This document shows positions 39,901 to 52,500 of a stretch of DNA of 64,000 bases, one piece after another. Made by a program: the position numbers and the translations under genes. Within the stretch, counting starts at the first letter, position 1. The number at the start of each line of letters is the position of its first letter. The notes under the pieces are model-generated. The model had not been told where the DNA came from and searched no databases. It worked only from the letters and a program-made list of their open reading frames with translations. The stretch comes from Acridotheres tristis. Its lineage: Eukaryota > Chordata > Aves > Passeriformes > Sturnidae. The DNA lies in assembly GCA_037013685.1 (NCBI GenBank), contig CM072896.1:14147444-14211443 (forward strand). The letters run 5' to 3'.

Positions 39901-41070
39901 TTTGTCCTTGTTGATTACCCAGAACCAAACCCTGATAGGCTTTATCCTATGTTGGAGCACTGTGCCATTGTTTGTGATGTGACAGCTTCACAAAATGAAG
40001 CAGTACACAATCATTTCTTCATTTCCTAATTTTTGCAAAGATCTGGGCATGACATTTGCAGTCTGGACCTGCCTTATGTTCTCAACTCCACTGTGCCTGC
40101 CCTTGAGATGCCTCACTCTTACAATCTCATTTTCACCCTGCCACATTTGCAGTGAGCTCATCAGAGATGCTCTCCTTGGTGTGAGCAGCCCGTGGCCCTG
40201 CTCTGGCACACCTCACATGGCACAAGGACAGCCATGAGGACATAGTCCACGTGGTGAGCTGGGTAAATGCTTTGTCCTGCCCAGGATGTGGGGTGAGCCA
40301 TGCCTTGGGCAGACGTTGCTTTCTCCTGCTGTCTGGGCTCCAGTACGTTTTTATAGGACACACAGCAGAGCCAGGGTCTGGAGACAAGGTGCCCTCCAGC
40401 CACCCTCTTCTCAGGTGCTGCCAGACAACCACGGAAAGCTGGGACAGCTCCTGACTTGCTGTCACTGAACTCATCCCATGTGTCTGCTCACAGCCCTGAC
40501 CTTGGCTGGCTGGCTTGATTTACAGAGGAATAAATAGGAAGTGCCGAGGGCAGACCTCGGCTCTTGGCTGATGGAGCCAAATGGGCTTGAGTCACCAATT
40601 CAGATCCACAGCTCAACACCCAGAACGTTTGCATGGCTCAGATGCAGGTGTAGTTTTGATTCAGGTCTCTCAAGGGCTTCTGTTGCAGGTCAGAGGCTGG
40701 GAAGCGGGTCATTCTTGCACCTGTTGTTAGATGATAATCAGCATCTCAAGGCAGCACATGGTTCTGTGAGCTAAAATATTTATTTTATATATATGAATAT
40801 AACATGAAAAATCTTTAAAGCACATAAAACCTAGAAAACTTTATCTGCGAGCAGTCAAACTGCTGTTTCTCCCTTCCCTTGAAAGAACATAGAGACGGGA
40901 GCAAATGGCAGCAAGGGCAGGTAAACAGATTGTGCTTGGTAACATGATCTGCTGCTTGGTCAACAGGTTTTGTAACTGGGGGTATGTGTGTGTGTTTGTA
41001 ATGGGGCTGGAATTCAGCATCATATACAAAGAAATAGTTTGTTATGGTCATGACTGTGTGACTTCAGGGC

Positions 41071-41217
<147 letters not shown>

Positions 41218-41227
41218 CTGACAAATA

Positions 41228-41277
41228 CCCTCCCTTCTTCCAACTCCTCCCCTCCCACCCACCTACCCACCCCACCT
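41228..41277 (+). promoter_or_regulatory. FGF12: C-rich element in proximal 3' UTR (template-strand G-quadruplex motif)
   Basis: Starting eleven bases after the stop codon is a C-rich, G-free segment. It has CCC runs at 41228-41230 and 41232-41234 and a dense set at 41249-41252, 41254-41256, 41258-41260, 41266-41268 and 41270-41273. C-rich 3' UTR patches are known binding sites for poly(C)-binding proteins and hnRNP K. On the opposite DNA strand the same runs meet a G-quadruplex pattern with loops of 1, 1 and 5 nt. Function is inferred. Confidence 0.5.
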
Positions 41278-41412
41278 GGCGAAACCACACTGAGACGATG
41301 ACAACTGAGCAAGGCAGGACCTACTGGTAGTGGCTTGGAGTGTGAACTCCAGAATCTTTCTTTGTGTAGGACGAGAAAATCGAAACCCAGATCCTGCCTG
41401 TTGCAACGTTTT

Positions 41413-41443
41413 AAAAAACAACAACAACAACAACAACAAAAAA
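41413..41443 (+). repeat. A-rich (CAA)7 tract in 3' UTR
   Basis: Six A, seven CAA units (41419-41439) and four more A give 24 A in 31 nt with no G or T. It is a probable length-variable microsatellite, and an internal priming site for oligo-dT. Confidence 0.95.
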
Positions 41444-41489
41444 GTGAAGAAAAAATGTTTTAAATCAGGACTCCATTAACATTTTCAAA

Positions 41490-41504
41490 AGCAAACTGTT
41501 TGCT
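41490..41504 (+). repeat. GCAAAC/GTTTGC palindrome in 3' UTR
   Basis: AGCAAAC (41490-41496) and GTTTGCT (41498-41504) are exact reverse complements around one T. In DNA this is a paired forkhead-like half-site. In RNA the 1-nt loop makes an intramolecular hairpin poor. Confidence 0.8.
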
Positions 41505-41535
41505 CTGTGATCAAAGGGAAAAATCTCATCTCTGC

Positions 41536-41577
41536 ATAATAATAATAACTAATAAATATAATAATAATAATAATAAA
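41536..41577 (+). repeat. Imperfect (AAT)n microsatellite in 3' UTR
   Basis: ATAATAATAATAA, a short interruption with CT and AAATAT, then a second AAT run to 41577. Two of the three AATAAA signals are formed by these interruptions and the repeat edge. Confidence 0.95.
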
Positions 41578-41598
41578 GATGTTACCTTTAAAAATAAA
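41551..41598 (+). terminator. FGF12: Candidate proximal poly(A) signals (three AATAAA hexamers)
   Basis: AATAAA occurs at 41551-41556, 41572-41577 and 41593-41598. The first two lie inside or at the edge of an AAT microsatellite and the third just beyond it. A modest T-rich segment (GCTTTTGG) follows about 6 nt after the third. Which hexamer is used, if any, cannot be told without 3'-end reads. Confidence 0.5.
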
Positions 41599-41972
41599 AC
41601 AAAGCTTTTGGAAAATTGAACTTAGCATATGATATGCAACAAACACATGGGAATTGCATCCTGTGGCTGTGCTTTCTGTCTTATCCTTTCACCTCACGTT
41701 CACACCACTGTTTTTAACATCCTTGCTTTCCTGGGGATGGATGGGATTTTTCACAAAGCAGGAAAGGTAGGGGTGCATTAAGATTCTGTTTGCTCTGTTA
41801 TCAGTAAAATATAGCCTGCCCGAATTAGGAGCCTGACAGTTATGGGCAATGAAGTAGCTACTCTTTATTCAGCCTTTTCCATCTACATTCAAATCCTGTG
41901 TAGTTATTTGTTGCTAATGTCACTCCGTGAGTATGTTTGACCCAAGTCAGGCATTTTATGCCTTTTTATCAT

Positions 41973-41990
41973 AATTATTTATATTTATAG
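41973..41990 (+). promoter_or_regulatory. AU-rich element candidate
   Basis: AATTATTTATATTTATAG contains overlapping TATTTAT and ATTTA words, the core of AU-rich elements that control mRNA decay. It matters only if the FGF12 transcript extends this far. A TACTGTA word follows at 41999-42005, a possible 7mer site for miR-101. Confidence 0.3.
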
Positions 41991-42071
41991 GTTTGTTTTA
42001 CTGTATTAGTTGCCAAGGGACTTTCAGAAACGGGTTTTCAGGTCTCACAGGATGAAGCAATCATATTTATT

Positions 42072-42121
42072 AGGGTAGAGTTAGGAGAGGAGGGATAGGG
42101 TAGAGTTAGGGCAGGAGGGAT
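42072..42121. repeat. Tandem duplication, two 25-bp copies
   Basis: Copy 1 (42072-42096) and copy 2 (42097-42121) of AGGGTAGAGTTAGG...AGGAGGGAT agree at 23 of 25 positions and are directly adjacent. Confidence 0.95.
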
Positions 42122-45100
42122 AGCTGCTTGCTTTAAAATACGAAACAGATCAAGAAATGCTGCTGAAATCCTTGCTGTCAGTAGGAAATGGTAAGACGTG
42201 CTGTATGAGAGGGTAACAGGATTTCAGCAATGGAAACAAAGATGTGGGGATGGGGTGTGCCTAGGAGGGAGCAGGTGTAGGGGAACATGGGTGGTTGTGC
42301 CTGTCCAGTTGTACCAGGGTGAGAACATTTCCTTCTAACAGCATTCCCTAAATGTTCTGGCTCCATACATACCACACATGTTCAAAGCAGAGGCTGCAAA
42401 CCCCTACAATCCCCAGCCTTCCCACTGGGATGGTCTGAGGCCCCTGAGATGATGCAGCAGCCTGGATATGGGTGTGGGCATGAGTTTTGCCAGTGCCAGG
42501 GCTGCAGATGCTGGAACAACCCTTCAGAATTAACAAATTCCCAAAGGGGAAAGGCCAGGAGGGGGCCAGTGGGGATGCCCAGTGCTGAGCCCACATGCAG
42601 AAACCAGGGCTTTAGAGGGGACTGTGAAGGCTGTCCCTGACACTTTCTCTCCTTGTGAGTTGGGGTGAGCAGTGAGCCCTTGCTGCTGGTGGGACTGCAG
42701 CAGGGCTGTGGGGGCTGGTGCCCCATCACAGATCACACACAAACTCCAGTCTCTGCTTTTGGCAGGCACAGTGATGACACAAGCAGCAGCAGTGATGGAG
42801 CTGCTGTGACAAAAACAGCCACTGCCCTGGATGAGGGGCCTGCTGCTCCACCATGGGCACAGGTCCTGCGAGGGGTGAGAACAAAAGGGAAAAGCAGTCG
42901 CCCAAGGGACTGGAGAGGGGCACCAGCCTAAAGCCTTGCAGTTACAGGCTGGGGCTCATAGCAGGCACCTGTGAATTCCAAATACTCCAAATAATTGTGG
43001 AGGCTCCTGTGCCATCCCAGCCAAGGCCTCAGCTGGCTGGCAGCCACACAGGCAGAGCTGCTGCTGGGAGTGCCAGGGCTGTGCCAGGGCTGGCCATGAT
43101 GCTCCTGCAAAGCCACTTCTGCCCCAGTGCCTCCCTCCCCAACACAAGGCAGGGCTGGGAAGCACAGAGAGCCAAATCTCAAGGTTATGGAAGACTCCCA
43201 GGATCAGCGTGAAGGAATGAATTCCAAGCATGTCCTTTTGTGGTTTGGAAAAGCTGAAACCTTGAAATAAAGAGCCTCTTGCCATGGCTCTGCTGCCCAG
43301 TGCTGCACCTACAGCAGGCAGCCTCCCTGTGCTACACATGATGTCAGAGTGACTTACTGCTGCTCTCCAGCCCCACAACACTGGAACAGGGTCACTAACA
43401 CACGTTCACACACCCAGCGCCATCTGATGTCATTCACTGCCTACATTTCGGCTCCCTCACAAACTAAAGAGCACCCCAAATTAAAGGATCACTAGAGACA
43501 CGTACACTCAATGAAATGGAGTCTCAAAGCCAGTAACTTGAGCTGTCAGGTTCCTGAACTATCCCAGTCACCAAACACCAGACCATGGTTTAGGCACTGA
43601 GCCATGGTTTTTCCAGCTGCCCTAGTGGAGGGAAAGCCCAGCACCTAGCACAAAACAGAACACACCCAACAGACCTTGATACCACAAGCCTCTTCTGGAC
43701 CCAGCCAAGGGCAGCTTGCCAAGGGCATTGATGTCATCTAGAGCAGCTCCAGCATGAGAGAGTAAAAATTGCTGTGCCTTATGTGCAGAATACCCTTTGC
43801 CTAAGCCCCAAAAGCTGTGGGCAACAACAGACTCAGTCCTACCATGTGCTAATTTTTGCATTGTGGAACTCATTTACCACTTTCCCCACGGGGATTTTGC
43901 CTTCTTAATAGTCTTGGGCCAAATCATTACAAGAATCCTGGAAATGCCATATTCAGGCCCAGAAGTCAAAATATCCTGCTCCTTTGTTCCATGGTGTTTG
44001 AGCTAATCACTTTCATGTGGCATTCCCTGAGTTTGCCCACAGTGAGAGCCAATTGCTCCTGCTCTCATCCAGTGTCTGCACAACCTCGGAGCAGGTCTTA
44101 TGCCATGTGTTGAAATTAAGTGCTGGCTCTCCTTGCTCCCTCCTTAACCATGAGCCACATACAATGGCACAAACCATGATAAAAACCCTGAGGAAATGCT
44201 GGGTTTTTCCTGACCGCTAGGAAGCTGCGAAAGTCAGCTCGTGGTGTAATGCAGGGACTCCTGACATCATGACAGCTCAAAAACCAGTGAGGCTGCACAG
44301 TGTCCACCTGCACCAGCTGCTGACTGGGAGCTGCTTGGCTCCAGGTGCCCCAATGCCCTCCAGATGCCTGGGAAAATCCAGGGGATCCACAGCTTGTAGA
44401 TACCATGTAGAACTTCATGCTTTTTTTTACACAAGTGCCTTGTAAGCTCTGTCCCCAGGCCTTATCTCAAGGAGGTGATGTGGGTTTTGTTGATTATCCA
44501 TCTGCTGTTGCTTCCCAGTTTTCAGGGAAAAAGGGAATCCACAGAGAGATTTTTCCTTACTTTGAAGTTCCAATGAAGTCTCTTCATTGCTTCTCACTCT
44601 TCTTTCTTGGTGTTAAAGAATTGATGAGTGGTATTTCTTTTTTTCTTTCTTTAGCCACACTTATAGCAACCATTTAGGAAGGTTTATCACTCAGTTTAAC
44701 ATTACAGTGACCACAACCCTTGTCTGGCTGCAAGTGATACTAGCAGGACAAATTTCCTTGCTATGATGGCATGGTGTTTGGGCAAACATCTAGCACAGAA
44801 AAGTAAATGATAAAAAAGAAGGATGTTTTCATCTAACCTGGCCCATAGCTACTGTTAATTCTGGTAAGACTGCAGCAAACCTTTGGTCTCCAAGAACAGA
44901 TGCTGCTATAAAAGATTTTGAGATATATTTAGAAGTCCAGCAGTAGAAAATACGTCACAGAAATATAAGTGCATTTAAAGCATTCATTTTGTTTCACCCC
45001 ATTTTAAATTGTGATGTTGTCATGGTTCTGGCTGTACATGCTGTGCAAAACATCCCCTCTCACCTATGCATCAAGGACAAAACCTGATAAAATGGCTCCA

Positions 45101-46502
45101 GTTTGGACCATAAGGATTTTCCTAGGAAGAAAATGCAGAAAAAGCTACAGACAAGCATGCCATACTGCGCCAGCAAGTTCTGCCACAAGTGTCAGCACTG
45201 GCATGTGACAATGTGCTGTAAAGTGAAGCTGACACTCAACAAAGCAATTTATGAAAGTTGTCTGTCAACAACATTTTTGTGTTTGTGCTCAGAGAGGTTC
45301 TGGCTGATAAAGGCCCACGCAATCCCTCAAGCTGTCACGGGCTTCACTTTACACCTTTATATCTCAAACTGCACTGACTGCACCAGGAGAGTTCCTGCCC
45401 CAGAAAGGTACCATTGCCACACCCTGAGCAATGCTGAAAAGGAGATGTGTAGGCACCCAAGGCTGAGCAGAGCTAGCAGGAAACAAAGTGTGCTATCCTT
45501 CTTGGTTCCATGCCAGCAAGACTGCAGCCTGGATGCATGACAGGCATGAAAAAACATCTTCATGAGGATGGCACTTCCTAAAACAAAGAAGGCATATAAT
45601 TCTCATAAGTTAAAGTACACAAACCCAACCTTTACTAATGGTCATGCACTAAAATACACTGCTTTTAACATGGGGCCCAAAATATGTCCAGCACTAAAAC
45701 TCTATTAATTTGGGCATACTGTAGCCCTGGTCCTAGATGACAAGGATCAGTTTGTGTGTCACTGCATCAAAGAAATTAAAAACAAGAAAAGACACAAGTG
45801 AGTGTCTTTTGTGATTTCTCTCCCAAAACTGAAACAAAATGTTAAGTTGCTGCTGTGGGATGACCCACTGCACATACCTAGAAGTAAAACCAAAAGAAAC
45901 AGAACTGCACTTCCTTAGTGAAGCATAGATGTTTCCATGGCATTCACATTTTCCCTCTCCCACCACCAATGCTTCAGCCTTGAAGGCAATGGAAGGCTGT
46001 TTCCATGGAGCAGAAGGCAGTAAGGCTCACATCCTCCCCACCTGCACGGAGTTAAGCTTGACTTCTCTGCTTCAGCTGCTGAGCTGCAGTCATGGGCATC
46101 CTTCAATTTCCCCATGTTCTTCTTACACTACTTTATTAAGGGAAAAAAAAAACAAACAAAAAATCCCATAGCCAGGCTGATACATTTTTAGCACCATGTT
46201 TAAGAGCATGAACATCTCAAAGCTGCTAACACATTTGTGGCCATGAAGTTAAAGCTTAATAACTCCCATTTCAGGACAGAGGATTTATATTCATGATAGT
46301 TGCATAATGAACTGCTGCATGCACAGAAAGCTGGATATCTTCCCAGCCTGCCTCCCTCTTGGATTTCAGGCACCTTCTCTATGGTAAAGGAGGTCTAGGC
46401 CAGCTTGGCTCCATCTCACCAGGAATTGTGGTGATGACACAGGGAGCTCACACGACTCCAGAGCATTCCCAGCTGAGACAACTGGAGTTTCAGTGCAGAA
46501 AA

Positions 46503-46524
46503 ATTTGACCTTCCATGGTCAAAT
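46503..46524. repeat. Inverted repeat with nuclear-receptor-like half-sites
   Basis: ATTTGACC (46503-46510) and GGTCAAAT (46517-46524) are exact reverse complements separated by TTCCAT. The TGACC and GGTCA cores are oriented outwards, as in an everted nuclear-receptor element. Binding is speculative. Confidence 0.6.
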
Positions 46525-49500
46525 GTCCTTTCTGGAAAGGACAGGATCTCTCACCAAACAATTACTTGAAAAGAAAGAAGGAGATTTGTTTTATTCAAAA
46601 TACCCTGGTGCAGGCACAGGGATAATCCATCTTTGGAAAATGCCATTCATGTTTATTGAGCAATACAAATGGAAAAAAGCAAGGCATTATCAATTATATT
46701 TTTTAAAAAAGTCTGGATATGGGATCTGAGGAATAGCAGAGGATCACCCTCCCCAGAGTCTATTAAGAATAGGTTATATATTGTTCCATTTTCCATGCTC
46801 ATTACAATCACTGCCCCAATAATAGCTGCGTGCTGTGCCTTTCTCTATTCTAGTACAATTTTCCCCGTGGGAACTAAATAACTCTGTTTAAATACTGAGC
46901 AGAGCTGGTAGAAGAAAGCAGGATGGTTCTGCTGTGCTTGCCTTGTGTGCAATCTGCATCTTAGTGAGCTGGTTACCATCCTTCTTTCTCGTAGCTTGAT
47001 ACAAGAATAAAGGAGCAGCACTGGGGAGGAGGAACATGTTGGCCAGTCCAACTAAGTGACATTGTGAAGGAAAAATTATGTCAGACTTAATATTTTTCAG
47101 AAATTAAGGCTTTGGTGAATTTTAATTCCTTGAGCTCTAAAATAATTGCAGAGAGAAAGGCAACCAGTGGATCCATCTTAATGCCAGTTCCTAAGCATGT
47201 GACATTTAAGTCTCTATATCCAGCTCCTGACTTGTCTGCTACATACAGTAATGCTTTCCTTTCTCTCTTCTTTTTGAGTTTCCCTGGGGGATCCTCCTCA
47301 CTGAGTCCTTGGGGCACCCTGGCCCAAAGAGAGCAGAGCAGCTCCTCTCAGGCAGCAGTGGGAACCCAAACTGAGTGCCCTGCTCAGGCTTTCAGCTGAT
47401 GGCCCAAACCAGAGGGGCTCCTCACAGAGATCTCCCCAGGGCACCTCATGCCTCCTCCAAACATGCCAGGAAAGATAGGAAAACAAAGCTCATTGTCCTG
47501 AGCAATTCTGCTTCCCTGATTTGTGCAGAGCCCAAAGCAAGAACCCCAAAATCTGAGATGCACAGATGTGAGCTCCCCTGCTGGGCTGTTCCCAGTCTGG
47601 GCTGTGGTGCCAGGAGCAGCCCTGAGCAGGGGTCATGGGGATCACAAAGTTTATGAAGTGCTCTGATCGTATGATAATGGGACACTGCCAAGGTGAAGAG
47701 CTCCCAATTCCACTGTGCCTCACAGGGGGCACTTATATGCTGTTACTGTGACACTGCCACTTATTAATTTTATTTTCCAACTTACTGCACAAGCTGGCAA
47801 ATCAAATAGTTTCACTCAATTCACCATCAAACAAAGAAGCAAGTCGATGCACAGGGAACAAGCTTTACTTGACATCAACTCAATTTGAAGATCAAAAAGA
47901 GGTGTGTTTAACTTTGCATTATCTTCTATTTTTAATTTTCACTGGATTTTGTTCTTCCTGCTATCAGACAGCACAGAAAGCAGAACGAATAGGGAAAACA
48001 CTGACTTCCTCTGTGGGAGCAGAAAACATTATCTCACAAACAGATGGGATACTCTGGTGACTCCCAGCTCAGTTCCTCTGGGCTTCACATGAGGAGTTCT
48101 CACATGAGAATGTAATGAATTTTCACAAGGTCCCAGTTAGGGCACTATGAGACTTCACTAGCAATTTCATATGATTCTCCCAGAAGGTCAATAGGCTGCC
48201 AGGCAGGATCTGAATTCAAACTGTGCATTCAGGGTGTAGAACCAGAACTTCCCAGGAAAAGCTCCCTATGGGTACATAGAGACCTAAACTTGCAGTGGAC
48301 AAGGGTCCAGTTCAAATTACCATCTTTGGATTCCACTTTCATATTTGTCCCTGTAAAACCAAACTCAACTTCTAAATTCTATGCTCAGCTTTGTATTCTT
48401 GGATCTCCAAATTCAAACACTAGACTATTTCAGAATTTTATTCTATCCGTAGAATTGAATAGACCTTGTATAAATTGGTAGCATATAAAATAAGTAAAAC
48501 ACTCAGTATTGGCAATATTTAATGGCCAAGGAACACAATAATCTAGGTCTAGATATGCCTAAACTGTGGAGTCCACATCCATGTAGAAATGTAACTGCTG
48601 CAGTTTGATCCCACTTAATATTAATTAAATAAAACCAGTTTTCTGTTCAGAAATATGTTCTTCTGGACAAGCTACTGCAAACATATCAGCAGGAGGTGGC
48701 TTCAGAGAGAGAATGGATGCAGTCCTGAGAGTCAATGCTGGGGGCACTTTAAACAGAAAGATATGCTCATCAATAAATGAACATCTTTCAATCTTTCAGA
48801 AATAAACATGAACTGGTTCCAGGTAGAGGCTTTATCTTTTCTTTGTAAAATAGTTCCCTGCTCCTACAGATTTGCAGGAATACATCTTACATCATGTGTA
48901 GCTCGTACTAAAACAACTGACCAAAAAAAAAAGAACTCCAAAACCCAAACTAAATCCCCCACCAATTCCATACTGCTGCCCAACTGGATCCTGCTTTGTT
49001 TTGGAAACTTTAAAGAGCTGAGAATCCAACTCACCCCCAGGGCAACTCCAATGAAATCAGTGTGCAACCCTGGGAATTAATCTGGCCCAAGCCTCATTTT
49101 CTCTTTAACTGCAGGAATCAAGGTCATTTTCCCATCTGGATTTTGCAGAGGCTTCTGCACATACTGATGAGTTATATCTTTTATCAAACCTTGACCATCA
49201 TTTTCAGGGCTAAAAAATGTTTGCACAGTGTCAGAGGATCACAGGAAATAAGATGAAGACTCTTGGTGTTAAAATCCAGATCTTATATTTACTATGTGCC
49301 ACCACTCCTGTGTCTCCCAAAGTCATATCCAGTATCTTTCCAGAGTACTGTCCAGGAATCTGTCCTCCTTTGTCTCCAAAATCTCACACTTAATGCCAGC
49401 TGACACCACTCACCCTCTATCTTAACTTCAAGGAAGTTACTCTTTCCCATATCTGTAGGTTTTATCCAACAGTGTGGCCAGCATTTTTCTGCTGGTTGAA

Positions 49501-52500
49501 GGACTAAGAAAAAGAAACTGTAAGTTTCTGGTTTTGGAGGGGAAGTGGGTCTATTCATCTATCTATGCCTATAGTCCTGTACCCCCTTCCCTCCTCAGTA
49601 ACCCCCTCTGTGTCAGCACATGGATGTCTGGATGGACCTGGCCCTGCAGGAACCTCTGGTGACAGCAGAGCACTGTGCAGTCAGCCTGCCTTAGATCTTG
49701 ACTTGGTCAGCACCTTAAAAACTGCTTTTGAGAACTTGAGGGCAAAGACTTCATGTGAGCAAGCAATCAGAGCAGTTATTCCAAGTTCCAAAAATGGTAG
49801 GTAGATCAAAAAATGTGTAAAGGATTGGCTGCAGACATCCCTCTCCCTCAAAGGTGGTTTGTGTCAGGTATGCTGGCCAAGGCTCCACCTGGTAGATCCA
49901 GCCTCATCACGGGAACAAAACATGCCCTTCAAATGTGGCAGTGACTGTAAGACAATAGATCAGAGATAAAGGGTCTGCAGAAGCAATTCCTGACTAGAAG
50001 CAGACTGCACAAGGCTATCTGGACATCCCCTTTTAACCCAGACTTGATATGAGTACATCACCTCCTCACTCTATAGACTGGCTGCCAGATGTCTACTACA
50101 AAATAACAGTGAGAAATTTGTGGTTTGTGGTATTTTAATATCCTGAGCAGAGGATTATTTGCTGTTTAGTGTGCTTCAAAATGTTGTCCTTCTGTGCAAT
50201 TGATAGCTTTACTGCTCCTGGACAGAATAACAAACAGCTGTGCTGCTAAATAAGAGATCCTTTGGATATCTCAGAGAACCATCTTGGCAGCCTTGGAGCC
50301 ACAGTGACTTGCACAGAGGGTGAGTGGTTGTGGGGCAGGTTTGCCAGCTGTGCAGGCACTTGCAGCTGCTTAGAGTTCACATATAAAAGATTTCATCACA
50401 GATTAATAAAGACAGAAAGGACAGTTGTAAATCAGAGAGTCTGACCTCTTGTGTAACACAGACTGGTGATTTCAGAGCAGAAGTCAGAGATTAGCCTGAC
50501 CAGAGGTACCCAGCTGGGCAGTGGAAATTCTGCTCTTAGTTCACTGGAATCTCATATGCCAGTGTTGTAATTCCACAATGCAGCAGAGAGTTCATTCAGA
50601 GGCTGCAGACCAGGTAATCAGACTCTATGCAGGTTTACTTCTTGATTATTTATTCAATAAGGATCACATTAAAAGCCCACTGGAGGCAGTGAGAGACTCC
50701 CGTTGACTTTGCAGCAGCCTAAATCAGAAGCATTCAGAGTTTTAATATGCACAATTGAAATTTGGTAGCTTCCAGAGGTCTGTATCAAATTATGAGCTCC
50801 CTTTGGAGTAATGTGCTCATCACACATCTTTATTTGCCCGAGGGTAACCTCTCATAACTTGTTGCAAACAGCTTTCCTGCCTGGACTGACACTGACTCAG
50901 AAGACCTCTGAACTAGGATCACCTACTGACCTCCTTCCATGCAAAAATGATTTCTTGGCTGAGATGAAGGAAAGGGTGGCTGGTGAGGATGGCAGAGAGA
51001 CAGAGCCAAAGCTCAGGAGTCAGGAGCACCTGAGGCATAGCTGTAGAAAGGACTCCAAATAGCTTTGTGTGAAGCCTCAACTAATGTTGCCTTAACCCTC
51101 TATTTTATTTCCCCTTCAAAACAGAACACCACAGGCACTCCTTCCTCCCATACTCCTACACCACCATTCTCCTCCAGCAAAATCTGAATGCTGTCTTTTG
51201 TCAGAACTTCTGGGGTTCCTACAGAGCACAACAGACCACAGAGACTGCTCATATTGGTGGTAAAATTTTTCTGGGGTAAAATCTTTCTGGGTGTAGGGCC
51301 ACATAAGCCAAATAAAAATGGGGTCCTTGATAACCTTTGCTATATGTAAAAGCACCAAAAAGAATAATTTGTCAATATCTGGATATGTCAGATGTGGAGC
51401 CAGGCGTGTTTTATTATCTGTTGACCACTTTATAATCTTCTATCCCATCTGCAGAAGATTAAAAATCTATGTAATACTTTTTGGTGGAACAGTATTTTTC
51501 CAATGAGAAAAAACACAGCCTCTGATTTGTATTCCTCTGACTTGAAATCATTCATTTTAAATGACTGTTTGTTCTGCTAATTTAGAATCTGGGCAGGCAT
51601 GGAAACAATTTATTTTGGTTTGCAAAAGGAGCTGAGCTTGGGTTTGTTGAGTGCATATGTACTTTGCTGCTTTGGGATACAGTACAGCTCCCTGCTGGAA
51701 TAAGGGTTCTCCAGAGGCAGGAGCTCCATAGTGACCCTCAGAGAGGAACCAGTCCTTGGCTGAACATCAGATCTGTTGCATTTCCCTTGTCTCCTCCACA
51801 AGAGTTTTTTTTCTAAAAGTCACTTAATGAACTAAACCCTCCATGGCCTCCCCAAGGTGATGCAGCCCAGACAATGGATAAGTATTCACTCGGGAGCCCA
51901 GTCTGACATGGAGCTTCTGGCCAAACTCAAATGGGGACTGCTCCACTGCAAAATCCAATGTGACTTGAGTTCTCTGCTGCCATGAAAAAGTCCTTGTACT
52001 TCTTACAGCCTCATTAGAAACTTGGAGTCTCCTACTGCTGAAAGCATGGAAACCCATTCAAAAAACCTACTTGTGCAGACACAGATAAAAAAGGATTTTG
52101 AAATCTCTAACAACGGCACTATCCCAGTAAATAAATTATCAACACTCACTTACAATTACTTTTGTTATACTTGTACCTACTTTGCAGCAAATTTCCCAAG
52201 ACAGAGTTCTGATGTCTGCTAATTTTATTTTCCCTAATGTCTAAGCAAAACCAATTGTTTTTTGAAAAATGCTTCTTGATATTTGAAGCAGAAAAGTAAT
52301 TGGTATTGAACCAATTCAAAAGCTGGATAATATTGTCTTTCATGATATGCTGGGCAATGTTGTGGACTACAGCAACATTACATGAAGCAAGGATTTTTTA
52401 AAATAGCTTTCATTCTGGTTTGCCACTAAACTCACTAACAACACATTAAAGACATGTATTTCAGTACCCTAGCACAGATATTTTGTTCTGTAACTCAAAA

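Larger units (their letters stand above)
41218..41620 (+). other. FGF12: FGF12 3' UTR, proximal part
   Basis: This is untranslated sequence directly after the TAG stop. In order it contains a C-rich segment (41228-41277), a unique middle part, an A-rich (CAA)7 tract (41413-41443), a GCAAAC/GTTTGC palindrome (41490-41504), an imperfect AAT repeat (41536-41577) and three AATAAA hexamers. The 3' limit given here is a guess placed shortly after the third hexamer. The start is firm and the end is uncertain. Confidence 0.75.
41621..43290 (+). other. Possible distal 3' UTR or immediate downstream flank
   Basis: This stretch has no open frame worth calling. It contains an AU-rich segment with overlapping ATTTAT words (41973-41990), of the kind bound by AU-rich-element proteins in 3' UTRs, and a tandem 25-bp duplication (42072-42121). 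A further AATAAA lies at 43266-43271. These would fit a long alternative FGF12 3' UTR, as is common for neuronal transcripts, but nothing here proves transcription. From about 42.3 kb on, the base composition becomes more GC-rich and resembles the flank beyond. Confidence 0.35.
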
